64,000 nt of DNA from Streptomyces broussonetiae. Lineage in GTDB: Bacteria; Actinomycetota; Actinomycetes; Streptomycetales; Streptomycetaceae. Within the stretch, counting starts at the first letter, position 1; the number at the start of each line of letters is the position of its first letter. Where the stretch lies: positions 6,820,001 through 6,884,000 of the forward strand of contig NZ_CP047020.1 in assembly GCF_009796285.1 (NCBI RefSeq), written 5' to 3'. Below are positions 25,301 to 33,296 of the stretch, in pieces. Position numbers and translations under genes: made by a program. The notes under the pieces are model-generated. The model searched no databases. It was not told the origin of the DNA and saw only the letters and a list, made by a program, of their open reading frames with translations.

Positions 25301-26169
25301 TCTTCGAGACGCCCAGGCTGGCCGACCTCGCGGCGCGGATCGCGAAGGACTCCGACGCGCCGGTGTCCCGGCTGGTGCCGCTGGTCGCCGAGGGTGAGGG
25401 CCGCCCGGTGTTCTGCTGGCCCGGCCTCGGCGGCTATCCGATGAACCTGCGCCTGCTGGCGCACGAGACCGACCTCGGGCGGCCGTTCTACGGAGTGCAG
25501 GCCCACGGCATCAACCCGGGCGAGACGCCCTACTCCACCGTCCGCGAGATGGCCGCCGCCGACGTGGCCGAGATCCGGCGCCGCCAGCCGGAGGGCCCGT
25601 ACACGCTGTGGGGCTACTCCTTCGGCGCCCGGGTGGCCTTCGAGACGGCCTGGCAGCTGGAGCAGCTCGGCGAGCGCGTGGAGAACCTGCTGCTGATCTG
25701 CCCCGGCAACCCCCAGGTGCGCGCCGCCGACGCCGACCGCTTCGGCCGCGAGGCCAGTTACGCCAACCCGGCCTATGTGACCATCCTCTTCTCGGTGTTC
25801 ACCGGCTCCATCAGCGGCCCCGAGCTGGACGAGTGCCTCGCGACGGTGCGCGACGAGTCCGCGTTCGTGTCCTTCGTGTGCGGGCTGCTCCCGGCCCTGG
25901 ACGAGGAGCTGGTCCGGCGGATCACCCGCATCGTGGGGGAGACCTACGAGTTCGAGTACAGCTTCCGCGAGCTGGCCGAGCGCCGGCTGAACACGCCGGT
26001 GACGATCTTCAAGGCCACCGGCGACGACTACTCGTTCATCGAGGGCAGCACCGGCTACTCCGCCGCCCCCGCCACCGTGGTCGGCCTCGACGGCGACCAC
26101 TACGGAGTGCTGAAGGCGCACGGCGTGGCCGAGCTGGTCTCGGCCATCCAGGCCCGCCTCGCCCGCTGA
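22336..26169 (+). CDS. indC: Indigoidine synthetase-type NRPS (A-Ox-A-T-TE)
   Basis: 1277 residues from the ATG at 22336 (GGGGG six bases upstream). Domain order: adenylation with A3 YTSGSTGRPKGVM near residue 170, A5 NLYGPTECTIN and A8 DNQVKLRGYRVELDEI near 415-435; an inserted oxidase region of about 450 residues (marked by KEAALMDQGNHGAHHQSKS, RWFGQYHSEERLLPKYAYAS, IEPVYKNNIQEVLEFETGHM, NQQVYERASFGI, LGFMSSGYSSKTG); then A10 LPLTANGKVDVKALAA, thiolation FFAAGGNSL with Ser966, and thioesterase GYSFGA with Ser1095. From memory this matches BpsA/IndC throughout. The family cyclises L-glutamine, oxidises it with FMN and dimerises it to the blue bipyridyl indigoidine. A phosphopantetheinyl transferase is required and is not in the window. 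Neighbours are not the usual indA/indB. Confidence 0.95.
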   Translation: MTTAPIAPSAPRIHDIRPIACLPGLLDQQADARPDAVAVVHDEERLTYRELRQTSRELAAFLHDLGVATDDCVGLYVEPSLDLMTGVWGVLAAGAAYLPLSPEYPEDRLRYMIEDSRTRIILTQPHLKARLTGLAPRDVRVVTLDDARGHSGAVPPGPRPDSLAYVIYTSGSTGRPKGVMIEHRSIMSQMRWMHLCGHLDAGVTVLQKTPMSFDAAQWEILAPAAGARVVVGAPGVYRDPEALIETVLAHEVTTLQCVPTLLQALLDTDRLTACTSLRKVFSGGEALSRQLARALGAALPWANLVNLYGPTECTINATAYLVDPDALEEGAGAVPIGVPVDNTQCFILDEQLAPVDIGEPGELYIGGVQLARGYLHRPEQTRERFVPSPFVPTERLYRTGDLAYWNPDGTIHFTGRADNQVKLRGYRVELDEIALAIEEHTWVRRAAAVVTDDARTGFQNLVACVELNPKEAALMDQGNHGAHHQSKSSRLQVRTQLSNPGIRSADELRGLPVLELPGRQESERQRREVFARKTYRFYEGGPVTRDDLRALLAPRPAGALSRRPADLTYGELGVLLRWFGQYHSEERLLPKYAYASPGALYATQLYLETGGIDGLDAGVYYYHPADHTLVRIADAADAATGALLVHFTGRKQAIEPVYKNNIQEVLEFETGHMLGVFEEMLPEYGLAIRPLAHTPAVRDRLAVADEDYYLGTFEIRGHDGTPDPDPTEIFVQAHAGRVEGLPQGQYRWRDGDFERISDELVLPKHVIAINQQVYERASFGITAVSRTGEAWLEYVCLGAKLHHLQRNGLSLGFMSSGYSSKTGHPLPAARRVDDILASRGIATSASYFFLGGKVGDDQMRSEGMYEDSVHMKGPAEIIKDELAQILPDYMIPGRVLVLNELPLTANGKVDVKALAASEAVLSAESDTPYVAPATRHERWLAEAWGKALKYENVSVEDSFFAAGGNSLTAVALVNRINREFGTGLPLQVLFETPRLADLAARIAKDSDAPVSRLVPLVAEGEGRPVFCWPGLGGYPMNLRLLAHETDLGRPFYGVQAHGINPGETPYSTVREMAAADVAEIRRRQPEGPYTLWGYSFGARVAFETAWQLEQLGERVENLLLICPGNPQVRAADADRFGREASYANPAYVTILFSVFTGSISGPELDECLATVRDESAFVSFVCGLLPALDEELVRRITRIVGETYEFEYSFRELAERRLNTPVTIFKATGDDYSFIEGSTGYSAAPATVVGLDGDHYGVLKAHGVAELVSAIQARLAR

Positions 26170-26205
26170 ACGCCCCCGCGCATCCCACCACTTCGAGGAG
26201 CACCC

Positions 26206-26439
26206 GTGCCGCACGTCCACATCAAGCACTTCCCCAAGGACCTCACCGACGAGCAGAGGCAGCGCCTGGCCGAGGCCGTCACGACCGTCGTCGTGGAGCA
26301 CTTCGGCACCTACGAGGGGGCCGTCTCGATCGCCCTGGAGCCGGTCGCCCCCGAGGCCTGGGAGACCCGCGTGACCGTCCCGGACGTCCAGGGCAAGGCG
26401 GAGCTGCTGATCAAGGAACCGCACTACCGGACGGCGTGA
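26206..26439 (+). CDS. 4-oxalocrotonate tautomerase-like enzyme
   Basis: 77 residues from a GTG at 26206, 36 bases after the NRPS stop, with CGAGGAG upstream. Residue 2 is proline (MPHVHIKHFPKDLTDEQR). After methionine removal this gives the N-terminal catalytic proline of the tautomerase superfamily. A conserved basic residue pattern and IALEPVAPEAWETRV follow. The family shifts double bonds in enol or oxo acids. In this operon it might tautomerise a 2,6-dioxopyridine or a ring-opened product; that is inference. It is very likely cotranscribed with the NRPS. Confidence 0.85.
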   Translation: MPHVHIKHFPKDLTDEQRQRLAEAVTTVVVEHFGTYEGAVSIALEPVAPEAWETRVTVPDVQGKAELLIKEPHYRTA

Positions 26440-26464
26440 CCGCCGGTCCCACAACCCCCTGCAC

Positions 26465-26494
26465 GACCCCGCCCGTTCACCGCGGGCGGGGGTC
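26465..26494 (+). terminator. Intercistronic hairpin inside the NRPS operon
   Basis: Inverted repeat CCCGCCCG-type: 26467-26475 pairs with 26483-26491 (9 bp, 7-base loop), extendable by two pairs around one bulged base. It lies between the tautomerase and isomerase-like genes, just before the AAGGAGC ribosome-binding site. It could attenuate the downstream genes. Confidence 0.5.
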
Positions 26495-26520
26495 CCGCCA
26501 CCCTCACAAGGAGCACCAGA

Positions 26521-27266
26521 TGACCGATCTCCTCGGCCCGCGCCTGAAAGTCGGCGTCGTCGTCCCGTCGACCAACACCTCCGCACAGCCCGAGATGGAT
26601 GCGCTCAGGCCCGTGGGCGTGACCAACCACACCGGCCGGATGGTGATCAACGACGACTCCATGACCGACGAGCCCGGCTTCGACCACGTGATGCACAGCA
26701 TCAGGAACTCCACCCACCCCGCCATCGAGAGCGTCGTCAGCTGTGACCCCGACGTCGTGATCATCGGTGTCTCGCCGGAGAGCTACTGGGACGGCCCGGG
26801 CTCCCACGCCCGGGTGCTGGAGTCGATGCGGTCGGCGGCCGGCGGCCGTCCGGTCACCATGAGCCCGGACGCCATCAAGGCCGCGCTGACCGCCTACGGG
26901 GCCCGCCGGATCGGGGTCATCACCCCCTACCTGCCCCTCGGCGACGACTCCGTGAGCCGCTTCTTCAAGGACAGCGGATACGACGTCGTCGGCATCCAGG
27001 GTCTCGGCATGCCCAGCCCCGCGAAGATCTCCCACGTCACCGAGGAGCAACTGCGCGACGCGGTACGGGAGGTGGACGGCCCGGACGTGGAGGCGATCGT
27101 CCAGGTCGGCACCAACGTGCCCATGGTGCGCTTCGCGACCGCCGCCGAGGCCTGGACCGGAAAGCCCGTCATCTCCAACAACGCGGTCCTGTACTGGCAC
27201 GCCCTGCGCAGCAGCGGCATCGAGGACCAGGTGCACGGCTTCGGCTCCCTGCTGGCCCGGCACTAG
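26521..27266 (+). CDS. Asp/Glu racemase / maleate isomerase-fold protein
   Basis: 247 residues (MTDLLGPRLKVGVVVPSTNT) with AAGGAGC upstream. Family signs are VVPSTNTSAQPEMD (residues 14-27), the GAxRIGVITPYLPLGDDSV hinge and KPVISNNAVLYWHALRSSGI. This places it with maleate isomerases and arylmalonate decarboxylases. Those enzymes use one or two catalytic cysteines. Here the first site reads IIGVSPESYWDG and the second IVQVGTNVPM, both without cysteine; the only cysteine in the protein is Cys75, just before the first site. It is therefore either a cysteine-independent enzyme or a divergent lyase/isomerase. Operon partner of the NRPS and tautomerase. Substrate unknown. Confidence 0.8.
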
Positions 27267-27300
27267 CCATCGCACGCGACGACCAAGGGGGAGATTCTCC

Positions 27301-28524
27301 GTGACCAGTGCTGGCAGCACTGAAGCAACTGTCCTGAACCCGGACCGGGTTCGGGCCGAGGAACGACTGCCCGTGTGGCGCCTGCTGGCCTTCACCACGG
27401 CCGGCTTCCTCGCCATCATGACCGAGACGATGCCCGCGGGTCTGCTGCCGCAGATCGGTGACGGCCTCAATGTGTCGGAGGCCCTCGCGGGCCAGCTCGT
27501 CACGCTCTACGCCATCGGCTCGACCGTGGCCGCGATCCCCGTCATCGCCGCCACGCGCAGCATGCGCAGGAGGCCGCTGCTGCTGTACGCGGTGGGCGGT
27601 CTGTTCGTCTTCAACACCGTGACGGCGCTGTCGGACAGCTATCCGCTGACGCTGGTCGCCCGGTTCGTGGCCGGTATGGCGTCCGGCGTGATCTGGGGCC
27701 TGCTCGCGGGATACGCCCGGCGCCTGGTCCCGGCCGCGCTCCAGGGGCGGGCGCTCGCCGTGGTCGGCGTGGGACAGCCCATCGCCCTGACCTTCGGTGT
27801 GCCCCTCGGCACCTGGCTGGGGTCGCTGTTCGACTGGCGCGGGGTCTTCTGGATCATGTCGGCGGTGGCGCTCGCGCTGATGGTCTGGGTACGTGCGCTG
27901 GTCCCCGACCAGCCCGGCCAGCAGGCGGAACAACGGCTGCCGATCCGGGCGATCTTCACCACGCCGGGTGTGCGGCCGGTACTGGCAGTGGTCTTCTTCT
28001 GGATCCTCGCGCACAACATCCTCTACACGTACATCGCGCCGTTCCTCGACAAGGCGGGACTCGGCGGCCGCGTGGACCTCGCGCTGCTCGTCTTCGGCGC
28101 CTCGGCGATCGTGGGTATCTGGGCCACCGGACTGCTGGTGGACCGGCGGCTGCGTGCGGTGACGCTGGTGAGCCTCGCGGTCTTCGCGGCGGCGGCCCTG
28201 GTGCTCGGCATCGGGCACTCCTCGCAGGTCGCCGTCTTCCTGGGGATCGTCGCCTGGGGCCTGACCTTCGGCGGCGCGCCCACGCTCCTGCAGACGGCGA
28301 TCGCCGACGCCGCCGGCGAGGGGGCGGACGTGGCCCAGTCGATGCTGGTCACCATCTTCAACCTGGCGGTCGCCGGTGGCGGCCTGGTGGGCGGTGTGCT
28401 GCTGGGCGCGGCGGGGGCGACCTCCTTCCCGTGGGTCCTGCTGGCCCTGGCGCTGATCGCCCTCGTGGTGGTCCAGACGGCCCGCCGGCACGGCTTCACG
28501 CCGGGCGGACGGGTGACCTCGTGA
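27301..28524 (+). CDS. MFS transporter, DHA1/AraJ-type exporter
   Basis: 407 residues from a GTG preceded by AAGGGGGAG. Twelve helices are predicted, beginning RLLAFTTAGFLAIMTETMPA. The A-type loop motifs of drug:H+ antiporters are visible (RSMRRRPLLLYAVGG, RFVAGMASGVIWGLLAGYARR, GVPLGTWLGSLFDWRGVFW). It follows the isomerase-like gene by 34 bases and is probably the export step for the product of this cluster or a self-protection pump. Confidence 0.9.
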   Translation: MTSAGSTEATVLNPDRVRAEERLPVWRLLAFTTAGFLAIMTETMPAGLLPQIGDGLNVSEALAGQLVTLYAIGSTVAAIPVIAATRSMRRRPLLLYAVGGLFVFNTVTALSDSYPLTLVARFVAGMASGVIWGLLAGYARRLVPAALQGRALAVVGVGQPIALTFGVPLGTWLGSLFDWRGVFWIMSAVALALMVWVRALVPDQPGQQAEQRLPIRAIFTTPGVRPVLAVVFFWILAHNILYTYIAPFLDKAGLGGRVDLALLVFGASAIVGIWATGLLVDRRLRAVTLVSLAVFAAAALVLGIGHSSQVAVFLGIVAWGLTFGGAPTLLQTAIADAAGEGADVAQSMLVTIFNLAVAGGGLVGGVLLGAAGATSFPWVLLALALIALVVVQTARRHGFTPGGRVTS

Positions 28525-28572
28525 GCCCGGGCAAGTAGGCCCCGGGCAATTAGACCCGGCAAGTATTTGACT

Positions 28573-28586
28573 GATCGTTCCATAAT
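28573..28586 (+). promoter_or_regulatory. Putative TetR operator at the tetR promoter
   Basis: GATCGTTCCATAAT overlaps a -35-like TTGACT (28568-28573) and lies 17-30 bases before the TetR start. The core CGTTCCA recurs at 29272-29278 before the second MFS gene, next to the palindrome AACGTACGTT. Shared sequence plus position suggest one regulator binds both. Confidence 0.4.
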
Positions 28587-28602
28587 CTGCCATGCTCCTT
28601 GT

Positions 28603-29181
28603 ATGGCACGGCCGAAGGAATTCGATCCCGATCACGTCCTCGACGCCGCGATGGACGCCTTCTGGAGCAAGGGCTACGCGGCGACCTCGGCCCAGGACCT
28701 CGTGGACAGCACGGGGCTGGGCCGGGGGAGCCTGTACAACGCGTTCTCCAGCAAGCACCGCCTCTTCCAGGAGGCGCTCAGGCGGTACGAGGACAAGTGG
28801 ACGACCCGCCAGGAGGCGGTGCTGGACGGGCCGGGTGACATCCGGGAGCGGATCCGTCAGGTGCTGATGACGGTGGTCGAGGAGGAGTCCCTGCGGACTC
28901 CGGGCCCCCGCGGCTGCCTGGCGGTCAACGCCGCCGTCGAACTGGCCGGCCTCGACCCCGAGGTCACCGCCCAGGTGCGCCACATCTTCGAACGCGTGGA
29001 GCGGGCGCTGTACACGGCTCTCGCCCGGGCGCGGCGGGACGGCGAGATCGGTCCCGACAAGGATCCCCGGGCCCTGGCCCTGTTCGTCCTCAACTCCCTG
29101 TACGGCCTGCGGGTGCTGGGCAAGACGGCCGACCGCGCCGCGCTCACCGGCATCGTCGACACCACACTTTCGACGCTGTGA
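28603..29181 (+). CDS. TetR/AcrR family transcriptional regulator
   Basis: 192 residues from MARPKEFDPDHVLDAAMDAF; twelve upstream in-frame residues are rejected because the family start is MARPKEFD. The helix-turn-helix is YAATSAQDLVDSTGLGRGSLYNAFSSKHRLF. The effector domain has the GCLAVNAAVELAGLDPEV segment of the TetR_C_16/QacR-like subgroup and a single conserved Cys (GPRGCLAVN). It sits between two MFS pumps on one strand. It probably represses the second pump and itself through the CGTTCCA-containing sites. Confidence 0.92.
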   Translation: MARPKEFDPDHVLDAAMDAFWSKGYAATSAQDLVDSTGLGRGSLYNAFSSKHRLFQEALRRYEDKWTTRQEAVLDGPGDIRERIRQVLMTVVEEESLRTPGPRGCLAVNAAVELAGLDPEVTAQVRHIFERVERALYTALARARRDGEIGPDKDPRALALFVLNSLYGLRVLGKTADRAALTGIVDTTLSTL

Positions 29182-29265
29182 GTCCGGCGCCGTTGCGGTG
29201 ATGCGGCGCGGGGGAAGCAGAGGTCCGGCCGTCCGCCGGCCCGGTTCCGCATGCCCTGATTTTTT

Positions 29266-29280
29266 AACGTACGTTCCAAT
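29266..29280 (+). promoter_or_regulatory. Putative TetR operator before the second MFS gene
   Basis: Perfect palindrome AACGTACGTT (29266-29275) running into CCAAT, 27 bases before the MFS ribosome-binding site and start. It shares CGTTCCA with the tetR promoter site. Confidence 0.5.
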
Positions 29281-29301
29281 TCGAGCGATCGAGGAGACGC
29301 C

Positions 29302-30510
29302 ATGCCCATCGCGGTCTATGTCCTCGGCTTGACCGTGTTCTGCATCGGGACGACCGAGTTCATGATTTCCGGACTGCTGCCGGACCTGGCGGGCGATCTG
29401 TCGGTGTCGATCCCCGCTGTCGGCTGGCTGATCTCCGGCTACGCGCTCGGTGTGGTGGTCGGCGGACCCGCCGTGACGCTGGCCACGCTCCGGGTCAACC
29501 GCAAGACCTCCCTGCTCGGCCTGCTCGCCCTGTTCGTCGCCGGTCAGACGGTCTGCGCCCTGGCGCCGAGCTATGACGTCCTCATGTCCGGACGGGTCGT
29601 CGCCGCCCTGGCCCAGGGCGCCTTCTTCGGCATCGGATCCGTGGTGGCCGTGGACCTCGCCGGTCCCGAACGCCGCGGCAGGGCCCTGGCCATCATGTTC
29701 GCCGGGCTGACCGTGGCCAACGTGGTCGGCGTACCGGCGGGCACCTTCCTCAGCCAGCACGCCGGCTGGCGCGTCAGCTTCTGGGCCGTCGACGCGCTCG
29801 CGGTAGTGGGCCTGCTCGGCGTCGCGGTACTCGTCCCGCGCCGTCCCACCGCGCCGTACGTCGGCATCGGCGCCGAGTTCCGCGCGTTCCGCAACCCCCG
29901 TGTCTGGGTCGCCCTGAGCACCTCCATGCTCACCCAGGCCGCCGTCTTCTGCTGCTTCAGCTATCTGTCACCGCTGTTCACCGACGTCACCGGCTTCTCC
30001 GAGGACGTGGTGCCGCTGCTGCTGGCCCTGTTCGGCGCCGGCTGCTTCCTGGGCAGCGTCGTCGGCGGCCGCTTCGCCGACCGGTATCTGCTGCCCAACC
30101 TGTACACGGGCATCACCGCCATGGGTGTCGTCCTCGTGCTGATTCCGCTCGCCGCCCACCACAAGGCCGTCACGGTGGTCGCGATCGCCGCCTTCGGTGT
30201 GGCGGCCTTCTCCATCAACCCGGCCCTCCAGGCCCAGGTGATGCGTGAGGCCGGGGACGCGCCGACGCTGGCCACCACGACCAACACCTCGGCGTTCAAC
30301 CTCGGCAACACGATCGGACCCTGGATCGGCGGCAGCGTCATCGACGCCGGGTTCGGCTTCACCGCGCCCTCCCGCGCCGCCGCCCTGCTCGCGGCGGCCG
30401 GACTGGTCGCGGCCGTGACCTCCGGGCTGCTGCGCCGCCGGGCGGACCTCGCCGAGAGCGGCGTGCGGCAGCGGCAGGAGGACGCGGCCCAGCCGTCCAC
30501 GGTCGCCTGA
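29302..30510 (+). CDS. MFS transporter, DHA1 multidrug type
   Basis: 402 residues (MPIAVYVLGLTVFCIGTTEFM) with GAGGAG upstream. Twelve membrane helices; the opening TTEFMISGLLPDLAGDLSVS and the AGWRVSFWAVDALA segment are typical of the AraJ/CmlA-like proton-coupled efflux group. It probably exports the pathway product or a toxic intermediate. Expression is likely controlled by the preceding TetR protein through the palindrome at 29266. It is followed by a polypyrimidine stretch. Confidence 0.9.
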   Translation: MPIAVYVLGLTVFCIGTTEFMISGLLPDLAGDLSVSIPAVGWLISGYALGVVVGGPAVTLATLRVNRKTSLLGLLALFVAGQTVCALAPSYDVLMSGRVVAALAQGAFFGIGSVVAVDLAGPERRGRALAIMFAGLTVANVVGVPAGTFLSQHAGWRVSFWAVDALAVVGLLGVAVLVPRRPTAPYVGIGAEFRAFRNPRVWVALSTSMLTQAAVFCCFSYLSPLFTDVTGFSEDVVPLLLALFGAGCFLGSVVGGRFADRYLLPNLYTGITAMGVVLVLIPLAAHHKAVTVVAIAAFGVAAFSINPALQAQVMREAGDAPTLATTTNTSAFNLGNTIGPWIGGSVIDAGFGFTAPSRAAALLAAAGLVAAVTSGLLRRRADLAESGVRQRQEDAAQPSTVA

Positions 30511-30632
30511 CCCCCGCCCTCACGCCCCTTCTCACGCCCCGTTCCCGCCGACCCCCCACCCCCTTCGTTTCCTTCATCCCTTTCACTCCTTCTTCACCCC
30601 CTTCTTCACCCCCTTCTTCACCCCCTTCGTTC
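30511..30632 (+). repeat. Polypyrimidine low-complexity tract
   Basis: A C/T-rich strand of ~120 bases with the unit CTTCTTCACCCC repeated in tandem at its 3' half (about 30589-30626), followed by CACTGAGGAGAG, the next ribosome-binding site. No gene. The strand asymmetry is striking against neighbouring coding DNA. Confidence 0.7.
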
Positions 30633-30651
30633 ACTGAGGAGAGAATTCGTC

Positions 30652-31536
30652 ATGGTGGAATCCGTACCGTCGCAGCCGACCGTCGCCGTCCTCGGCACCG
30701 GCATCATCGGTGCCCCGGTCGCCCGCAACCTGGCCCGGGCCGGCTTCCCGGTACGCGCCTGGAACCGCACCCGGGCCAAGGCCGAGGCGCTGGCCGCCGA
30801 CGGCGTCCAGGTCGCGGACACGCCCGCGGAAGCGGTGGCCGGCGCCGCGATCGTGCTGACGGTCCTCAAGGACGGCCCCGCCGTCCTCGACGCCGTCAAG
30901 GCGGCGGCCCGCGGCCTGGCCGAGGGGACCGTCTGGGTGCAGCTGAGCACCGTGGGCGACGCCGTGGACGAACTGGCCGCCTTCGCGGGCGGCCACGGCC
31001 TCGTCTTCGTGGACGCCCCGGTCCAGGGCACCCGACAGCCCGCCGAACAGGGCCAGTTGATCGTCATGGCGGCCGGCGTCCCGGCAGTGCGGAACACCGT
31101 GCAGCCGGTCTTCGACACCATCGGCAAGCGCACGCTGTGGGTGGCCGAGGACGGCGGCACCGGCGCGGCCAGCCGGCTCAAGCTCGTCCTCAACACCTGG
31201 GTGGTCGCGCTCACCCACGGCGTCGGCGAGGCTCTGGCCCTCGCCAAGGGGCTCGGCGTGGACCCCCGGCACTTCGTCGACGTGGTCACCGGCGGTCCGA
31301 TGGACAACGGCTACTTCCAGGGCAAGTCCGCCGCCGTGCTGAACGGCGACTACACCACCGCCTTCTCGGTCGACAACGCCGAGAAGGACGCACGCCTGGT
31401 ACTCGACGCCGCCCGGCGCGCAGGCGTCCGGATGGACACCGTGGAGGCGGGCCGCGCCCGCTTCGCCCGCGCCTCCGAACTCGGCCACGGCGACAAGGAC
31501 ATGGCGGCCGGCTACTTCGCGAGCTTCGACAAGTAG
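30652..31536 (+). CDS. NAD(P)-dependent imine reductase / 3-hydroxyisobutyrate dehydrogenase-like
   Basis: A 294-residue member of the beta-hydroxyacid dehydrogenase family. The N-terminal Rossmann motif is VAVLGTGIIGAPVARNLARAG with WNRTRAKAE (the Arg favours NADPH). The middle has WVQLSTVGD and VDAPVQGTRQPAEQGQL, where DAPVxG is the substrate-binding motif. The catalytic lysine position reads ASRLKLVLNTW. C-terminal helices complete the dimer. It could reduce a beta-hydroxy acid, semialdehyde or imine intermediate; the substrate is not readable. Same strand as the NRPS block and followed by a hairpin. Confidence 0.85.
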   Translation: MVESVPSQPTVAVLGTGIIGAPVARNLARAGFPVRAWNRTRAKAEALAADGVQVADTPAEAVAGAAIVLTVLKDGPAVLDAVKAAARGLAEGTVWVQLSTVGDAVDELAAFAGGHGLVFVDAPVQGTRQPAEQGQLIVMAAGVPAVRNTVQPVFDTIGKRTLWVAEDGGTGAASRLKLVLNTWVVALTHGVGEALALAKGLGVDPRHFVDVVTGGPMDNGYFQGKSAAVLNGDYTTAFSVDNAEKDARLVLDAARRAGVRMDTVEAGRARFARASELGHGDKDMAAGYFASFDK

Positions 31537-31544
31537 CGGTCCAC

Positions 31545-31573
31545 GGGCCGGGCGCGCTCGCCGCGCCCGGCCC
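31545..31573 (+). terminator. Hairpin after the dehydrogenase gene
   Basis: Perfect 12-bp inverted repeat 31545-31556 / 31562-31573 (GGGCCGGGCGCG / CGCGCCCGGCCC) with a 5-base loop, nine bases past the stop codon. The following monooxygenase may have its own promoter in 31574-31670. Confidence 0.7.
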
Positions 31574-31670
31574 CGCCGTGCCGTAGACCGCCGTACCGCT
31601 CTCCCGCGCCGCACACCGCTGAGCCGTGCCGTCAAGCGCTGTGCCGGGCCTGTGTCCAGGAGCCGAGTCC

Positions 31671-33206
31671 ATGAATCCCCACGAGCGGACCACCGTCCTC
31701 ATAGCCGGCGGCGGTCCCGTCGGCATGCTGCTCGCCGCCGAACTCGCCCAGCAGCGCATCGACACGATCGTGATCGAGCAGCACCCCGAGCCGCCCGACG
31801 TGCCGCGCGCCGGCACCCTGCACGCCCGCAGCGTGCAGTCCCTGCTGCGCCGCGGCTATCTGCACACCGCGTTCCACGGCAGTCTGACGACCTGTCACAC
31901 CGTCGGTTTCCACTTCGGCGGCCAGCCGGGCCTGGAGATCTCCGCGCCGACCGCCGAGGGCGTCCCGATCCTCAACCGCCCCCAGCAGGAACTGGAGCAG
32001 GTCTTCGAGACCCGCGCCCGCGCCCTCGGCGCGGACGTCAGGCGCGGACTGCGCTTCGAGCGGCTCCGGCCGCGGGGCGACGCGGTACAGGCCGAGGTCG
32101 CCGGTCCGGACGGACGGTACGTGGTGGAGGCCGCGTACGTCGTCGGATGCGACGGCGCGCGCAGCACCGTCCGCGAGGAGGCGGGCATCGAGAGCACCAC
32201 GACACCCCCGACGTTCAGCGCCCTGATCGGCCGGGTACGGCTGCTCGAACCGCACCGCGTCCCACCCGGCTGGACCCACGGCCGGGACGGCTGGACGCTG
32301 CTCAACGTCAACCCGCACGGCCACAGCCGCGTGATCACCCACGACTTCCGCCGGCCGCTGCCGTCCCGGCGCGCCCCCGCGCACCTGGACGAGCTGCGCC
32401 GCACCACGGAGCACATCCTCGGCCGGCCCGTCCCGATGGACCGGCCCACGTATCTCTCCCGGTTCAGCGACTTCACCCGGCTCGCCGACACCTACCGCAG
32501 CGGCCGGATCCTGCTCGCAGGCGACGCGGCGCACGTCCACGCCCCGCTCGGCGGCCAGGGCCTCAACACCGGTCTGCAGGACGCCTTCAACCTCGGCTGG
32601 AAGCTCGCCCTGGTGGCCAGGGCGGACGCCCCGCCCGCGCTGCTGGACACCTACACCCGCGAGCGGCTGCCCGTCGCCGCCAAGGTCATCGCCAACACCC
32701 GCACCCAGGCCTCGCTGATGCGGCCCGGACCGGAGTACGACCCGCTGCGCTCCCGCACCCGCGAGCTGCTGCGGCAGCCGCGGGTGGGCCGTGAGGTCGC
32801 CGACGAGATCAGCGGCCAGTCCGTCGCGTACACCCGGGACGCCGAGTCGGCGTTCGAGGGCCGCTTCCTGCCCAACCACCGCTTCCGCACCGACGTGGGA
32901 CCGCGCACCACCGCGGAACTCCTCACCGACGGTTTCCCGCTCCTGCTGCTCACCCCGCGCGCCGACCCGGCCCTGGCCGAGGCCGCCGCGGGCTGGTCCG
33001 ACCGCCTGCTGGTGGTGCGGGCCGACGGCGAGGAGCCGCTCGGCTGGGACGCGTTGGTCTGCCGGCCGGACGGCTACACCGCGTGGGCCGCGCCAGCGTC
33101 CGACGCCGTGCCGCAGGCGCTCGCCGCCGCACTGACCCGGTGGTTCGGCCCGGCCCGGACCCCGGTGCCCGCCTTCCCGTACCTGGGCGCGCCGACGGCG
33201 CCGTAA
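31671..33206 (+). CDS. FAD-dependent aromatic-ring hydroxylase
   Basis: A 511-residue class A flavoprotein monooxygenase from the ATG at 31671. Motifs: TVLIAGGGPVGMLLAAELAQ (FAD fingerprint), VVGCDGARSTVREEAG (DG motif), RILLAGDAAHVHAPLGGQGL (GD motif) and a C-terminal thioredoxin-like tail (about residues 410-505). The reaction is NAD(P)H-dependent hydroxylation of an activated aromatic ring. A hydroxypyridine or pyridinedione derived from the NRPS product is a plausible substrate, which is inference from the block. Only 90 bases separate it from the BBE oxidase. Confidence 0.88.
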   Translation: MNPHERTTVLIAGGGPVGMLLAAELAQQRIDTIVIEQHPEPPDVPRAGTLHARSVQSLLRRGYLHTAFHGSLTTCHTVGFHFGGQPGLEISAPTAEGVPILNRPQQELEQVFETRARALGADVRRGLRFERLRPRGDAVQAEVAGPDGRYVVEAAYVVGCDGARSTVREEAGIESTTTPPTFSALIGRVRLLEPHRVPPGWTHGRDGWTLLNVNPHGHSRVITHDFRRPLPSRRAPAHLDELRRTTEHILGRPVPMDRPTYLSRFSDFTRLADTYRSGRILLAGDAAHVHAPLGGQGLNTGLQDAFNLGWKLALVARADAPPALLDTYTRERLPVAAKVIANTRTQASLMRPGPEYDPLRSRTRELLRQPRVGREVADEISGQSVAYTRDAESAFEGRFLPNHRFRTDVGPRTTAELLTDGFPLLLLTPRADPALAEAAAGWSDRLLVVRADGEEPLGWDALVCRPDGYTAWAAPASDAVPQALAAALTRWFGPARTPVPAFPYLGAPTAP

Positions 33207-33296
33207 GCCGCCCGCGCCCCGTCGCATGCACACCCACTCCACTCCACTGCACCTCACCGCCACCGCAGCACGTCCACGAAGGGGGAAGTCCGACCC

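Noticed and set aside
23866..26586. Minus-strand frame of 906 codons opposite the NRPS
   Set aside because: No domain is recognisable and the NRPS on the other strand is unmistakable.
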